Source: Amphirosellinia nigrospora (taxonomy: Eukaryota > Ascomycota > Sordariomycetes > Xylariales > Xylariaceae). From it: a stretch of 64,000 nt of DNA. The position numbers and the translations under genes are program-made. Where the stretch lies: NCBI GenBank assembly GCA_004123355.1, contig SCHM01000007.1, positions 248,001 to 312,000 of the forward strand, in the 5' to 3' direction. The notes beneath the pieces were generated by a model, which saw only the letters and a list, made by a program, of their open reading frames with translations, was not told where the DNA came from and made no database searches. This document shows positions 31,517-42,814 of this stretch, one piece after another (the first letter of the stretch is position 1; each line of letters opens with the position of its first letter).

Positions 31517-33641
31517 ATAGATGACGAGATTGTAAAATTGCGCACATTGCTCGAGAAGAGAAAAGCTTACGGAGAGAAGAACAGCGCAGACGCGAAGACG
31601 CCGAAAAGCGCGCCGAGGACTCGAGGCCACAAACGCTCCAGCAATACCTCGAATCCTGCCACGCACTCAGCCTTGCTATCCAAGTAGTAACCGACCAGCC
31701 GCATCTACCTTCGACAAATCATCCCGTGGGACAACTACGCCACACACAGCAGGAGGACATATGGAGCCGCTTATTAGTCGACCGGCCCTTCTGTCCAGAC
31801 GCCATCTTCCCGTCTTCACCCCAGCTCGATTATATCGCATTCCTGATTCCGCCCATCACTAGCGAAACGGTTGAGAATGCCGTCCAGAAGCTGGTCAACG
31901 AGGCGTACAACGACGAGCAGCTGCGCGTCTACGGCATCCAGGAATCCGTTACTTTTGAGAGCCACACAAACCTGAGAGACGTCGTTGACGCCGTTTTCGA
32001 ATCCGTCCAATACATAACCATTGCCGTGAGCGCCAGCACCGAAGCGACCTCGTCCCAAGGCACATCACAAGGGCCAGAGAGGCGAGAGTGGCCCTGCCGA
32101 CCAGTTCTACATATTTAGAAGATCCGATGGCTGAGCCGTTCCAGCGCTTGCGATCGAGTATAAGGCACCGCACAAGCTGACTAGGGACGAGGTCGTTGCT
32201 GGTCTTGACGACGAGATCCAGCCAGAGCGCGATGTGATCAATAAGGACGCCGAGGGCTTCTCTTTCACTTCCACGCGCCCCACTGCCGCCGTTGTCACTC
32301 AATTATTCTCTTACAATATAGGTAAAGGTATCCAATACGGCTACGTACGCGCAGTAGAGACCTTTATCTTTTTGGTATATTACTGATGACCCTTCCTATT
32401 GTTTACTATTCTATCTGCGTGCCAACCCTAGATGCCCTAGACCACGACGGGAACCCGCTGCATCGCACTGCTGTCGCTTAGGTATTTGCTTTTGTGCTCC
32501 AGGCCCTTCGCTCGCCGCCACCGCCATTTTCGGGGCATGACCGCGCGGAAGGCTTCGATACTTGGGCTGTAGAGTTCGAAGACGTGTTACAGGACAGTCC
32601 TGAGACTGAACGCAAGCCTCCGAAGACATCTCCCAACAAGGCACAACGCTGGAAGGGCTTTATACGTTCGCCAATCAGGACGCATTCCAACTGTCGCCCG
32701 GGAAACATAATCCCTGTCCCCATGACAAAGACGAGAGCGAAGACAAAGACTTCTCCCCGTCTGCCTCTCGATCCTACGATCCCTACGCTCCTCCACGAAA
32801 GCGCCCGCGTCAACAGGTACCGTAGCTAAGGGTGCAAGGCTGGGTCGTTGTGGCAGAGGTGATACAAACGGCAAAGCCAAGCAACACGCGCAGAAGGAAA
32901 CGCAGACCAGGATTCAGGACCGGCCCTTCTGCAAACAGAAATGCTTATCAGGGCCCATGAACAACAATTGCCCATCTTCAGTACCCATCAGCGACAACAA
33001 ATCAGCACATCCGAATGCCTGCACCCAGTACGTGCCCAGTTAGCCAGTGATCGTCGCCCAGATGCCGACGCCATGCCACTTTACCTATCCGGGTCTGTCG
33101 GCGCGCTTTTCAAAGTCCGCCTGTCTTCTCATGGCTATACTCTTGTCGCCAGGGGTAGAGCATGCCCACTTAGCCCGTTTACAATATGAAAAAAGGCATA
33201 CGACCGGCTACGTACCATTCAGGGGAAATACGTCCCTATTTGTCTTGGCAATGTGAATTTGGTTTTGCCGTATTATTACAACGGGAGCGTTTATGAGCAC
33301 TTCTTGTTCCTGGGCTGAGCTGGGCGGCCTCTGTTTGATCTGCTCAGTGAGGCTAATAAGGCTACTGTCGCCAACGCAGTTAGCGCCGGGTTCAAGGCAG
33401 TTCACAATTTGCATGTTCTCCACGGTGATGCCGAACCACGCAATATACTGTACAGCGCTGATAGTGGCAATGTTATGATTATAGACTTTGAGCGAGCTAA
33501 ACTTCTTGATCGTTAGCCTCTTGGTCTTATTACCTTTAATAGAAAACGAAAAAATAGTACCCATCAAGAGAAGTAAGGCAAAACTGATTCGAAACGGAGT
33601 TACAGTTTATTAGACAGGCTGTTCAGCGTTATATAACATAA
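31517..33641 (+). pseudogene. Coiled-coil / nuclease-like / kinase fusion protein, copy 2 (heavily decayed, inverted)
   Basis: Paralogue of 23288-25550 in the opposite orientation. The start codon is ATA (31517-31519) where copy 1 has ATG. Pieces in changing frames follow the same order: IDDEIVKLRTLLE, SETVENAVQKLVNEAYNDEQ (31860s), the nuclease-like PALAIEYKAPHKL region near 32140-32180 (shifted), WAVEFEDVLQDSPETERK, RIQDRPFCKQKCL, LYLSGSVGALFKVRLSSHGY, LHGDAEPRNILYSADSGN (about 33420) and IIDFERAKLLDR. Its last codons (FIRQAVQRYI) lie near 33600-33640. It has many frameshifts and stops; differences from copy 1 seen by eye are mostly C-to-T or G-to-A. Confidence 0.8.
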
Positions 33642-34173
33642 ATAATAACAACTTGATAGAGCAAGCCTTTTTCAAGTCTCTATGTTTTTCTGTTCTATGT
33701 TACTTTTGTTTCAACTCGAACCATTTTGAATTATCAGTTAACTTGTCTTGTCGTTAACATCTCCCTACAGATGAATAATATACAGGTGATCTCCAGCTCA
33801 TGCAATCCTGACTCCTTACTGCAAATCAACTCTCACTGTCCACAACCCATTATCTGAGGTGTTTTCAATCTTGACCTAGGTCCATATTACAAGTCGTGAT
33901 TTTCTCGGGTCGTGAGAATGAATAGACGTCTGGCAGGTGTGGCATGTGCTAGAGTTCATAGCTGATCAAGCTCCACGGAACCTGTAGACAGATTCCTGAT
34001 TCGAACATTGTACAAAGCACGCCCTTCAAGCAACGAGGCAAACACAGCTGTCCATACGTTTAGCGCTCCCCATAAGATGTACCGCATTGGCGAATAGAAA
34101 AGGCGAGCAAGAGGATGTGGGCGATCGGAAATAAGCACATCCCAGCAACCTTTCCCAGGTGGTAGACTCTAAT
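33642..34173. other. Spacer with a possible minus-strand coding scrap
   Basis: A minus frame at 33956-34138 reads RYILWGALNVWTAVFASLLE, which looks protein-like but is unrecognised. It is cut by the adjacent solo LTR. Nothing else is supported. Confidence 0.25.
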
Positions 34174-34561
34174 TGTCACAAGGGCTCTGATTGAGGGCTT
34201 GGAATAGGTTCAATTTGAGTAATAAGCAACTATGGTGCCAAAGGGGCCATATAGATCTAAGTTCCTTATTCTGTTTGAAGGGGGATTCGCTGCCTTTTAT
34301 GCTCAGAATTCCCTTCCTTCTTTTCCTTTCCTACAGCTTCGTCAACCCCTACGGGACCGAAAGGAAAGACCTGTGTAGCCGGTGAGGCGAGTGTCTCGGT
34401 GTTCGAGTTCAGCTTCATCATTTGCCTGAGACTCACGATAACCTCGTGCGACTGCTTCAACCTCGTACGACTGCCTCAGCCTCGTAGGGTAATATCTCGC
34501 GAGCTCCGTATAAGACCCTGTGTGGCACGGTATTGGGCACTTAGCCAGGATCCGTGTGACA
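34174..34561 (+). mobile_element. Solo LTR, TGTCACA...TGTGACA family, copy 2, with perfect 5-bp TSD
   Basis: 388 bp with inverted ends TGTCACA and TGTGACA, flanked on both sides by CTAAT (34169-34173 and 34562-34566). Full-length reference copy for the family members at 10576-10934 and 47170-47530. Confidence 0.9.
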
Positions 34562-34566
34562 CTAAT

Positions 34567-36260
34567 AGTGGTGGCATTCTCTTATAAATGCCGAATGCTC
34601 CTAGCGTGGCCATCCAACTAGCAGATGGAAAAGATGCCACAGCGATAATTATCAGGCCTCTATACAGCTCTAGTCTTTGGGATAAACTTGGGCTTTATAC
34701 CTAGACCCAAAAAGAGTATTGCACAATCACCGAGCAAGTATAAAATTACAAGCATGCCCAGCTAAGTTTACATTAATATATGGATTGCTATCCATAACCA
34801 TTATGGCTGTCATGATACTAGCGTGGCTTTTTGCTGCCTGGTTAACTCTTTCTACTATCTTCTTGGCTCTAAGGTTTTACTTTACAGGACTGCTAAAAGC
34901 AAATCAAACCTGCCAGCTGTTGCTATTTTTTTAAACCCTTTTCGTGTTTACTATTCTTTTTGGCGCCCTATTCACCAAGAATATTGTGAGTCGAGAGTCT
35001 ATCTCTGCTGTTAATAGTATCTCGATGACTTACACTATAGTATGTTAACCAGGTCTTATTTTATTGCTGTTAGACTAAAGGTAAAACTAAGCTCTCCTGT
35101 GCGGTGATATCACAAGAAGACTTGCTCATGAATCATTCGAGTCCCTTACCAAAGAGTTACGCATTGGTGGGATTTTGTGCTCCAGTGCCATTATATTGCT
35201 GGAAATATTTGGCGTCTCATTTCTGGTTTACGATTCGAGCATGGGACAGATACTGGATAGTTTAATCCTGTCAGTACGGAGAACAGTAGTTGCTCGAGTC
35301 AGAATTTACTTATGGCGCCCCCGATCCCTTATTTGTCAGTCTTCCATGCTGCTGATGGACGTACATAAATTCTTAGTCTGCCCGGCCTGCCCTTGGAACT
35401 GTGATCCAATAGATTGGTTGCATAGAATTGCAATCCTGAAGCCTGCGGCCTGGCCACGAACAAGCAGCCCACCGGCTGACATCCACCAATAACGCCTTGT
35501 AGGGATTGTTGCGTCTTGAATCTGGAATCCATATGTCGACTCCAAGGCGAAATAAAGGTCATTCTGCCTTGCTGATTGAATCCAAGGATGCCCTAGGCCC
35601 TACCGCTCGATCAACTGCAGTACTTGGTAGGAGACCGCAGAGGGGGTTAAGGGGGATAATGGGATTTGATAAGAAGAACTATGATGGAGTTTGTACTGCC
35701 CTAATCTCAAGTATAGAAGAGATTATAGTTCTATTACTTCGCTACTACGCCTCTTCTATTCCTGCTCTAAAATTATTATATAAATGGTTCTAAAGTCCTC
35801 GCTTTTGCCAATATTAGGAACAGGAAACAAAGGATGAACCTATTTCACTTTTCCGACTCCGCGATGTCCCCGCGGACTAACACGTTTAAGGTAGAAGAGG
35901 GGCGAGCCTCGGGAAATCGCATACAAACGCCGCTCCAACATGCCACAGACACGCCGAGAACCTTCAAACCTCAGCTGACCACACCATCCAAAAGGGGCAG
36001 TTCACGCTCAAGAACCAGATCCGGCGGATACTCTTCCAGACTTGGATCAACGCTCGACTAGTGGCTACTCAATTCATTCCGGAATTCAGGGGGCAGCCTG
36101 CTCGAGTTTGTCGCCTTGCTGCCTTATCCTTTCCCTAGTATAAAGTCTTAATTAGTTACGTTTCTATTAACTTGTAGCTAGCTCCTCCAGGCAAGCAGTG
36201 TTAGATACAAATTGTGCTAAGGAAGCCAGTAAAGCTTGATTAATCTGCTCTTACTAGTGG
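34567..36260. other. Region without recognised genes
   Basis: Several short frames (34719-34931; 35175-35492; 35506-35793; 35834-36061, the last with TTPSKRGSSRSRTRSGGYSS) have no family I can name. The basic Ser/Arg-rich 35834-36061 frame may be a scrap of a nucleic-acid-binding protein. Confidence 0.3.
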
Positions 36261-36266
36261 ATCATT

Positions 36267-39022
36267 CTAGCCGTCACGAAGGATTTGTGTCATCCGTGAA
36301 TATAGCCTGCCGTCTGTGTGTTGCCATCTTCTGCCGTTAGGAAACACTACCCTTCGCAGCTTGTTAACCCAAGGGATTAGAGGCCGGTAGTATGATGTAA
36401 AATTGCCTTCCGCAACGCGAACGAAATCCCTTTCATCAGAGATTATCCGTTTCTTGTCACGTGCTAGTTCTTCGGTATTTAGACTATTCTACTTCTCAAA
36501 CTCAGTAGCCTTACCTTCCTGGTCCGGCCCCTTATAGTGGATACATACCTAGAAGAGAATTTAAAAGAATGACTTAAGGTCAACTATAAAGGTGTGGTCT
36601 TCGCCCATGAGGACACCAATTGCCATAAAGGCTCTCGTGCCAGTGATTCCTTTCGCACCTGATGCTTCTGTTCGATCAACCTCAATTGCAAGGTCTAAAT
36701 CAATCCAAAACGAGGACAAAGAAGATTACGTGTTGCCTTGCTTTATCATGAGATTGTTGACCGAGATATCTCTGTGCAGGAGGCCTGCTTTATTGTACAG
36801 GGATTTATGTCCCCGGATACATCCTTCCAAGGTGTGACAAGGGCCTGTGCTCAGGTGCTTGGAATAAGAGTTCATTCAGCTAATAATCTCTTTGGGGTCT
36901 CTAGGGGCTCTGGTTTCCTAATTCTGACTTCAATGTAACCTCGCCCATGCCCTCAATTTATAGACGAATTCCCAGGTCTTCTGCCTCCTCGCAGGCCTCC
37001 GAAAGCCTGACTCCTCGAGGGGTCGAGGCTATTCAACCAATACGAGTATACCAATATATTATGTCTCAGCCCACGATAATGCCTCGGAGCGATGCCTCGG
37101 AGCGATGCCTCGGAGCGATGCCGGTCTTCCAGGACCTTCCAGGACCTTCCAGGAGTTTCCAGGAGTCTGTGTGGCTTCTGTGGCTAGGCCCTGTGGCTGG
37201 GTCCTGTGGCTGGCCCTAGGGTGGTCCGTGTGACACAAGGCACCGAGCAAGGCGGCTCAGGAACTTGCCTTGTAGATGGGCTCCCCATAGTCGCAGAGAA
37301 TAATGCGTCGGTGTATTCGATTAGGAAGAGGCTCGTTATCGTGCTTTGTTGAAGACGCAGAGCCTGAACGAAACCGTTTGCCAGGTGGAAGCAGGGCACC
37401 AGTCTGACTAGATGATCGCTTTGAGCCAGTGGAGCTATTATGCGATATAGCTCCTACCGTCAGGGCCCGCAAGTTACGTGCGCGTCCCGTTCGATAGTTG
37501 CTTGCTCTTGTAATATCCAACCCTCCCCGCATATTGCCCTGGATGTCGTCATCTTTTGCCTGTATACGTACTGTCTCGTGGTAGTAATGCCGCGCCACGT
37601 TTGTTACCTCTCGACGCGTCGCTTGCTGCAGCAGCTCGCCTTCCTCGTCGCGTTCCGGGAATTGCCATGAATCCTTAATAATGAAGGGCTTGGACTTGTC
37701 TGTTTCTAAGTATGCTTCTAGCAGATGGTTGCACGGCTCACTATGCTATGCGCCGATCTGATGACTTTGTTTAGAATGAGACGCTCTATTTTTGTCTTGT
37801 TGGATCTCGATGTATTGCTGTTGTTCCGATTTGATGATCGTAGGGTCGAAGCCGAGAGCCTCATCGTCCATCCAAAAGAAACCAAGAATCGTCGATACGA
37901 AACGCTGTCCGTCCTTGTTGATGCTGAACTTTTCCGATGCAATGCCTCCAAGCCGGTCGAATTCCCAAAGCCGCATCCAATCTCCGCACAGGGTAAAGGC
38001 CAGAACAAAGCGCCGCGTGGGTTGGGCAGTAAAGACCTCCCCACATATCTTGCTATGTCAAGATGGGCCTTGGATGCTGTATCGTCGTTCGGGTTGCTCT
38101 TTAGCTCTTTAGCTCGCCGGGTACCAGGATATGTGACCAATGGTACTTTCCGTCTTTATCGGCCTTCGGGTCATCCACAAGCCCAACGTCCAGCTTACGC
38201 TTCGCGACCGAACCCTCGGGTGGCGTGTCGGGCTGTGCCAACGGCCTCCGCATTGTTGTTGGTCTGTACTCTTGCGCCCATTGCAGAAAGCGCTGATAAT
38301 GTCGGCAAGCCAGGCAAGAACGCTTTCTTGCTTGGCATCTCCTGGCTATGCCGTCCAGCCTTCTCGAAAGAGGGGTTGTATCCCTTGCGTACACTTCTGG
38401 AAGATCTCTTCGGACGCCGTCTCGAGCTGTGGAATGCCACTCCAAAATGCTTTATCAAAGTCTGGAACATCGACGTACATAACACCAAGTTCGTCACTCA
38501 GTAACTTATCCATCTGATCTCGCTTCTCGGAGAATTCACGACGCTGCTTGTAGTAAGGCGCCATGGTGTCTGTAGGATAGAAGAGATGGGTTTGCGAGGT
38601 GTAGATTCGGTCACGGCATGGTAGACTCGTTCCCAAATTTCAAGATCGGGTCGGTGGGCAAGGACGGCATACAGAAGAGGTTTAATTCGGTCCGAGTACA
38701 AAGCGTCGGAAGCGATCCTAGAAATGAGTTTTAGGATATCGCCGCTGAGATTGCCCTGTCCTGTTTGAGACGGCAGGAGACGGGAGGCTCCATGGTTCCG
38801 TAGTAAGGGGAGAAGGGAAACGTCTAGATCCTGGATGACTAAATATATACTTATTAGAACAGGAGCACCTTGGGGAAGATTGCAATTGCATTTACCGTCA
38901 TAGCTAATAGTTTCCAGGTCCGCAGGGTGTTTGACGATTTCCTCAAACGAAGTGCACACCGCATTAAGATATGTGCTAAGAGGATGAGCTTGAATAGTTG
39001 ATAGCTGGTTCGGGTCCATCAT
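36267..39022 (-). pseudogene. FunK1-type fungal protein kinase, split by a solo LTR and frameshifts
   Basis: The N-terminal region starts at ATG 39022 (MMDPNQLSTIQAHPLSTYLN). Further pieces are collinear on the minus strand: DKLLSDELGVMYVDVPDFDK (38500s), HWSHILVPGELKS (38110s, an E-x-K motif), MRLWEFDRLGGIASEKFSIN, VSTILGFFWMDDEALGFDPT, ERLILNKVIRSAHSIV and RIHRRIILCDYGEPIYKASS. After the LTR (36833-37234) come the catalytic loop LLHRDISVNNLMIK, the metal-binding IDLDLAIE, TGTRAFMAIGVLMGEDHTF and the C-terminal LIPWVNKLRRVVFPNGRRWQ, ending at a stop at 36267-36269. At least four frameshifts and two in-frame stops (after KQGNT, and EK-stop where Trp is usual). FunK1 kinases are multicopy in filamentous fungi; their substrates are unknown. 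Confidence 0.9.
36833..37234 (+). mobile_element. 402-bp solo LTR inside the FunK1 kinase, perfect TSD
   Basis: It starts TGTGACAAGGGC, ends GGTCCGTGTGACA, and is flanked by CAAGG on both sides (36828-36832 and 37235-37239). It splits the kinase between IYKASS and LEGCIRGHKSLYNKAG. It contains GATGCCTCGGAGC tandem copies (37078-37121) and GGACCTTCCA repeats (37131-37160). Its ends and first 60 bp resemble the 34174 family, so the two are subfamilies of one LTR group. Confidence 0.9.
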
Positions 39023-39511
39023 AACGGTGACATCGTGCGAAGGGTGTGTGTGGTGGTGCGTTCGGTAACCGTGGTTCGGAGAGAAAGTACCTATTTAGAT
39101 GGGCATGGGCGGCGACATTTAGTATGAGTGGAGGCGCCCAATTGGTGCTGTGGTGTGATAATGGCTGAGGACCTACGTCCCACCCAGATAAGTGGCAGGG
39201 CTCAGTGCACAGACCTTTCGGAAGTACCTCGGTATTCAGCTCCTTATTTCTCCGAAGCTACCCGGGAGGTAAATCGAGTTACTCTGGCCGCGAGCTTAGC
39301 GCAGTAGGGTAGTGGCAGTTACGGATCTGCGGGCTCTGGTGGCTGTGCCCTACCACTAGCCACAGCACCCGTTAATCTCCAGCAGCAAGTGCCACACCAC
39401 TAAATCGCAAGTATTTAGGTAGCTGCCCGACCAGCGAGTGCCCAGCTAGGAGCTTTGCCTCTGTAAAGGACACCAATCGTGATAGGTAATCATGTTGCCT
39501 TGGCCATTACA
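39023..39511. other. Upstream region of the FunK1 pseudogene; GC-hairpin repeat
   Basis: No gene. 39330-39425 contains GTGGCTGTG...CCACAGCAC pairing and shares CCACAGCACCCG and GCCACACCAC words, in the same order, with 1350-1413. Confidence 0.4.
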
Positions 39512-39831
39512 CACCTGGCCCGCTCCCTACTACCATGTCCAATGCAGCGCCAATGCCATTTTTCGAGCCTCCCTTACCGTATGTGCCAATGCTAGATTGG
39601 TAGTACGTGACTTGTTGATCCGGGGAGTGCTTCTTGAGATAGGATATGAAATGCACGATGTTACTATTGTCATTGTCGAATTGATCACCGGTACCATCAA
39701 GGCAGATTATGAGAGTACGAGGATGATTCTTCGCATCTTCGGCATTTTCAATGCACGGAGGTTTCGAGAAAGCTTATCCTGCTCCTCGTCGGTTGGATTA
39801 TGGGTTTTCCCGTTCTCCTTTTCGCCCATAC
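39512..39831 (-). pseudogene. DUF2235 (Tle1-like alpha/beta hydrolase) N-terminal fragment
   Basis: After a short N terminus from an ATG near 39831 (MGEKENGKTHNPTDEEQDKL), a one-base frame change near 39750 leads to RTLIICLDGTGDQFDNDNSN, then VHFISYLKKHSPDQQVTYYQ and SIGTYGKGG. This is the conserved start of DUF2235 proteins, related to Tle1-type phospholipase effectors. It stops at TAA 39512-39514 (GSGPGV-stop), before the GFSRGA nucleophile motif, so the catalytic serine is absent. A 3' truncated dead gene. Confidence 0.75.
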
Positions 39832-40851
39832 TGAGAGATCGGCAATGAGTCGCAGCAAATAATAATGTTAGATAAAATCGAAATTTTTTTTAAACTGGTT
39901 CAAAATTTACTGACTGGCGGTAGCCGACAGAACGTCTGTTAGACGTCTATTGTTCTATACTCCATGATCAGCATTACCAATACCATAGAATGCCGTAGCA
40001 GCCACTTACTTCACTTAGTGGACACTAGTTCGTATAGATTAACAACGAGTAGCAGAAAGCTAACCCAAAAAAGATGCAACTTGACGCTTTATAATGCTTG
40101 GTTGCTGGATATAGTAGCGATCTTCACGCCGTATATAAACTACTAGCAGTATTTTTGAGCAGTTCTAACTGTTCTACTATATTATCGATCTCTTACGAGG
40201 AGAGACAGAAGTCATAGAGATATGATGTATTGTACTGTATGTATTGTAGGGGTGGATCACAGAGCTAGTGTATTGGCATGACGATCTCCCAAGCTAGCCA
40301 ATTGCATTCCGTATCCGGATGCATTAACTTTGATCGACCAACGGATCGTTCCGAGCCAGTGTCAAGAATTACCGAGCAGGGTAAGCTTCGATGAGCCCCT
40401 TGTAAAATTAGCGGCCAGCTGAGCTGTCTTGACCGAGGGCTCGGCGACCAGAAACGGATTTCATTTGGTAGCAGAAAATAAGCTATTGCTTCTTCCGTCT
40501 TTTGCGTATTGGTCGTTAGTTCGCATTGTGATGTAATGTGGAATATTATTGTATGTCACTACAGTTAGGTTAAAAGCAGCCAGTATCTAATAAATCCCTG
40601 CTTATTGATCCTGGCCGTTAATTTCCATAACTAGTAAATATATCAACGACGTTCGATAAAAGCGACTCGATCACGTATCTCTTCGTATAATTGCCACGGA
40701 GGCTACAAAATCGATATAGTCTACCGAGTTCGTAGATACCCACATGTAGCATGCAGGGCGTAATCTCTAATAGGTAGGTAGTGTATATTCTGTTCTGGTT
40801 GTAGTATGTGTTAGGCAGTATTTCCAAAAAAAAAAAACACGTCATGATCCG
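39832..40851. other. AT-rich gene-free stretch
   Basis: No family signal. It includes an A12 run near 40827-40837. A possible LTR-like word (TGTTAGACGTCTATTGTTCT) is at about 39938. No boundaries can be drawn. Confidence 0.35.
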
Positions 40852-42222
40852 TTATTGCCAGGTAATGTCCCAGCCCGCCTGCTCGACAATAAAGGCGATA
40901 GTAAGCTAAAAACCTCGCCATATGCTGTTTGGGACAAGTGTCAGCAATATTGTCGTCATAAAAACGACGTTGAAACCTACCTCGAATGAGAAATAGCCGA
41001 ACTCATCGTCAACATCCATGGTATCCTTCGCAGTGTGCACGTAGGTGTCGAAATCTCCAAAGAGTGGCTCACGACCCTCGGCCAGAGGGTTGCCCTCGGA
41101 GGCGAACGCCGATGGGAAACCATTCTGTGTGAAGGACATGTAATCTGAACCCGCGCCCGGGGGAAGGGTGTAGACCGTGGCAGGAATAGAGATGTACTCC
41201 TGGCTTAACGAGAACCCATGCAGTCAGTGCGTCATCGGCGCTTGTATCAATCATACCGATGGACTCGGGGGTCGAGTTTCGGGCGACGTAGGCCGTCATG
41301 TCCATCTCGAGCATAGCGCCGATGGTGGCGCCCTGTTTTTCTTGTCGAGCGCAATGGCCTGGCTACCAAGCAACCCGCCCTCTTCAGCGGCATACCAGTG
41401 AAACTCAACAGGCCCGTTCTTGGGAAGAAAGCCGGACTCGGCGAGGACACGGAAGGCTTCAAGGATGCTGACGCTACCGGAGCCGTCGTCGTCAGCACCG
41501 GGGGCGGGTAGCAGGGGAACAGATAGTTGGCCGAGTCCTGGTGGGCACCAATGATGGTTAGGGGTAGGGAGGAGTTGCGGACCTTGGGCTCGAAGCGGGC
41601 GATGATGGACGGCTGCGGGAAGGGTGGGTGAATACTCGAGCGAGATGTGGGTGTGGAAGGGCGCTGTCTTAATGATATCGGCGATCTGGTGTGCAACCAC
41701 TGGGCGCTCTGCTCGCCGTAGACATCGCCGTAGTAGCGATTTATAGAAGCTGGTGAAGTGCGTCAAGACTTTGCGCATGTTGTCGGTCGAGATCTTGGGG
41801 AAGAGCGGCTTCACGAGCGACTGGTGCTTCAGTTCGGGCAGATGGGTGCGGCCGGCCAACGAGGCATGCACATAGTCGTCGTTATCGGTGATATCGGCAA
41901 ACTCGAAGCCCTGTCGACGGAGGCGTAGCTTGTCGCCCTCAGTCATCCATCGCGGCCCGCGGCTGCCGAAGATGAAGAGGAGACGCCGTTCGGCGAGGGA
42001 GTCTGCTAACTCGGGCCGGAGCGAGAGGAGCGCATCGACAGGGTCGGGATGGGCGTCGAGGGCTGCGAGGACAACATCGTCGACAGCATGAACGGGAATG
42101 TCAATTTTGTCATCGATAGAGTCTGAAGTGCCGAGGACGACCTGCGAGTCTGTACGTAGCGAAGCCGACACGTGCGAAGCCGATAGTCCGAGTAACAGGG
42201 CTCTAATTAATTTGTAGTTCAT
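40852..42222 (-). pseudogene. Secreted M28 leucine aminopeptidase (Lap1-like), frameshifted
   Basis: ATG 42222 begins a signal peptide (MNYKLIRALLLGLSASHVSA) followed by a propeptide and a zinc peptidase of family M28. Metal-site motifs are all present: GAHQDSANYL (His), GADDDGSGSVS (Asp), AAEEGGLLGS (Glu) and LEMDMTAY (Asp). A 56-bp intron (40925-40980, GTAGGT...AACAG) precedes the last exon, HMARF...EQAGWDITWQ, with the stop at 40852-40854. Frame changes fall near 41740, 41640, 41500, 41340, 41190 and 40900. Intact relatives are secreted and remove N-terminal residues from peptides. Conservation is high despite the frameshifts, so either the decay is recent or there are assembly indels. Confidence 0.85.
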
Positions 42223-42814
42223 ACATCAGATGCATGAAATGCTAACGCTAATTACCGAAGAGCTTAGCGTCTTGGGTCATTTTCTGACCAACCGAATCAC
42301 GTCATCGCGTGGACTGTTACATGCATTAGGTAAGCAAAGCAAACCTCATAAACCAAAACACTCTTAATGAATTCCAAGGTTATCGGTAGGCCCTTGTTGA
42401 AAGTAATGGGTATTTCTTTTTTAGAAGATAGGTAACTTTAACTAACCAACAGCTTACTGAGGTTAACTTATTCACCCGGATGTACCAGGAAGGTCACGAT
42501 CAACGCGTAACGCGACAAAGTCAATAAAATAAACTTGAAGAGTGCTCTGCTAAATTATGGGGCATACGTATTCTGCCACCCTGACCGCCTGCTCCTGCTC
42601 CTGGCAGCCAGGTCATTTTAACCGCTATCGATGGAAAATATGCACTGTAAGCGGCCGCGCGGTAATGCCCTTTACAGAGACCTCACTACCCTGCTAGATT
42701 CAAACGTAGCGAAATCCCTCGGGCTACCCTCCATCATGGGCATGGGCCGCGCTGGAAAGAGAGAGAAGGCCACTGGAGAAAGAAGTAAAGCTGAACTTTT
42801 ACTTTTATTAAGAC
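42223..42814. other. Intergenic region between the aminopeptidase and the HExxH gene
   Basis: Promoter side of the aminopeptidase and 3' side of the next gene. The 42631-42951 frame is a shadow. Nothing else seen. Confidence 0.35.
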
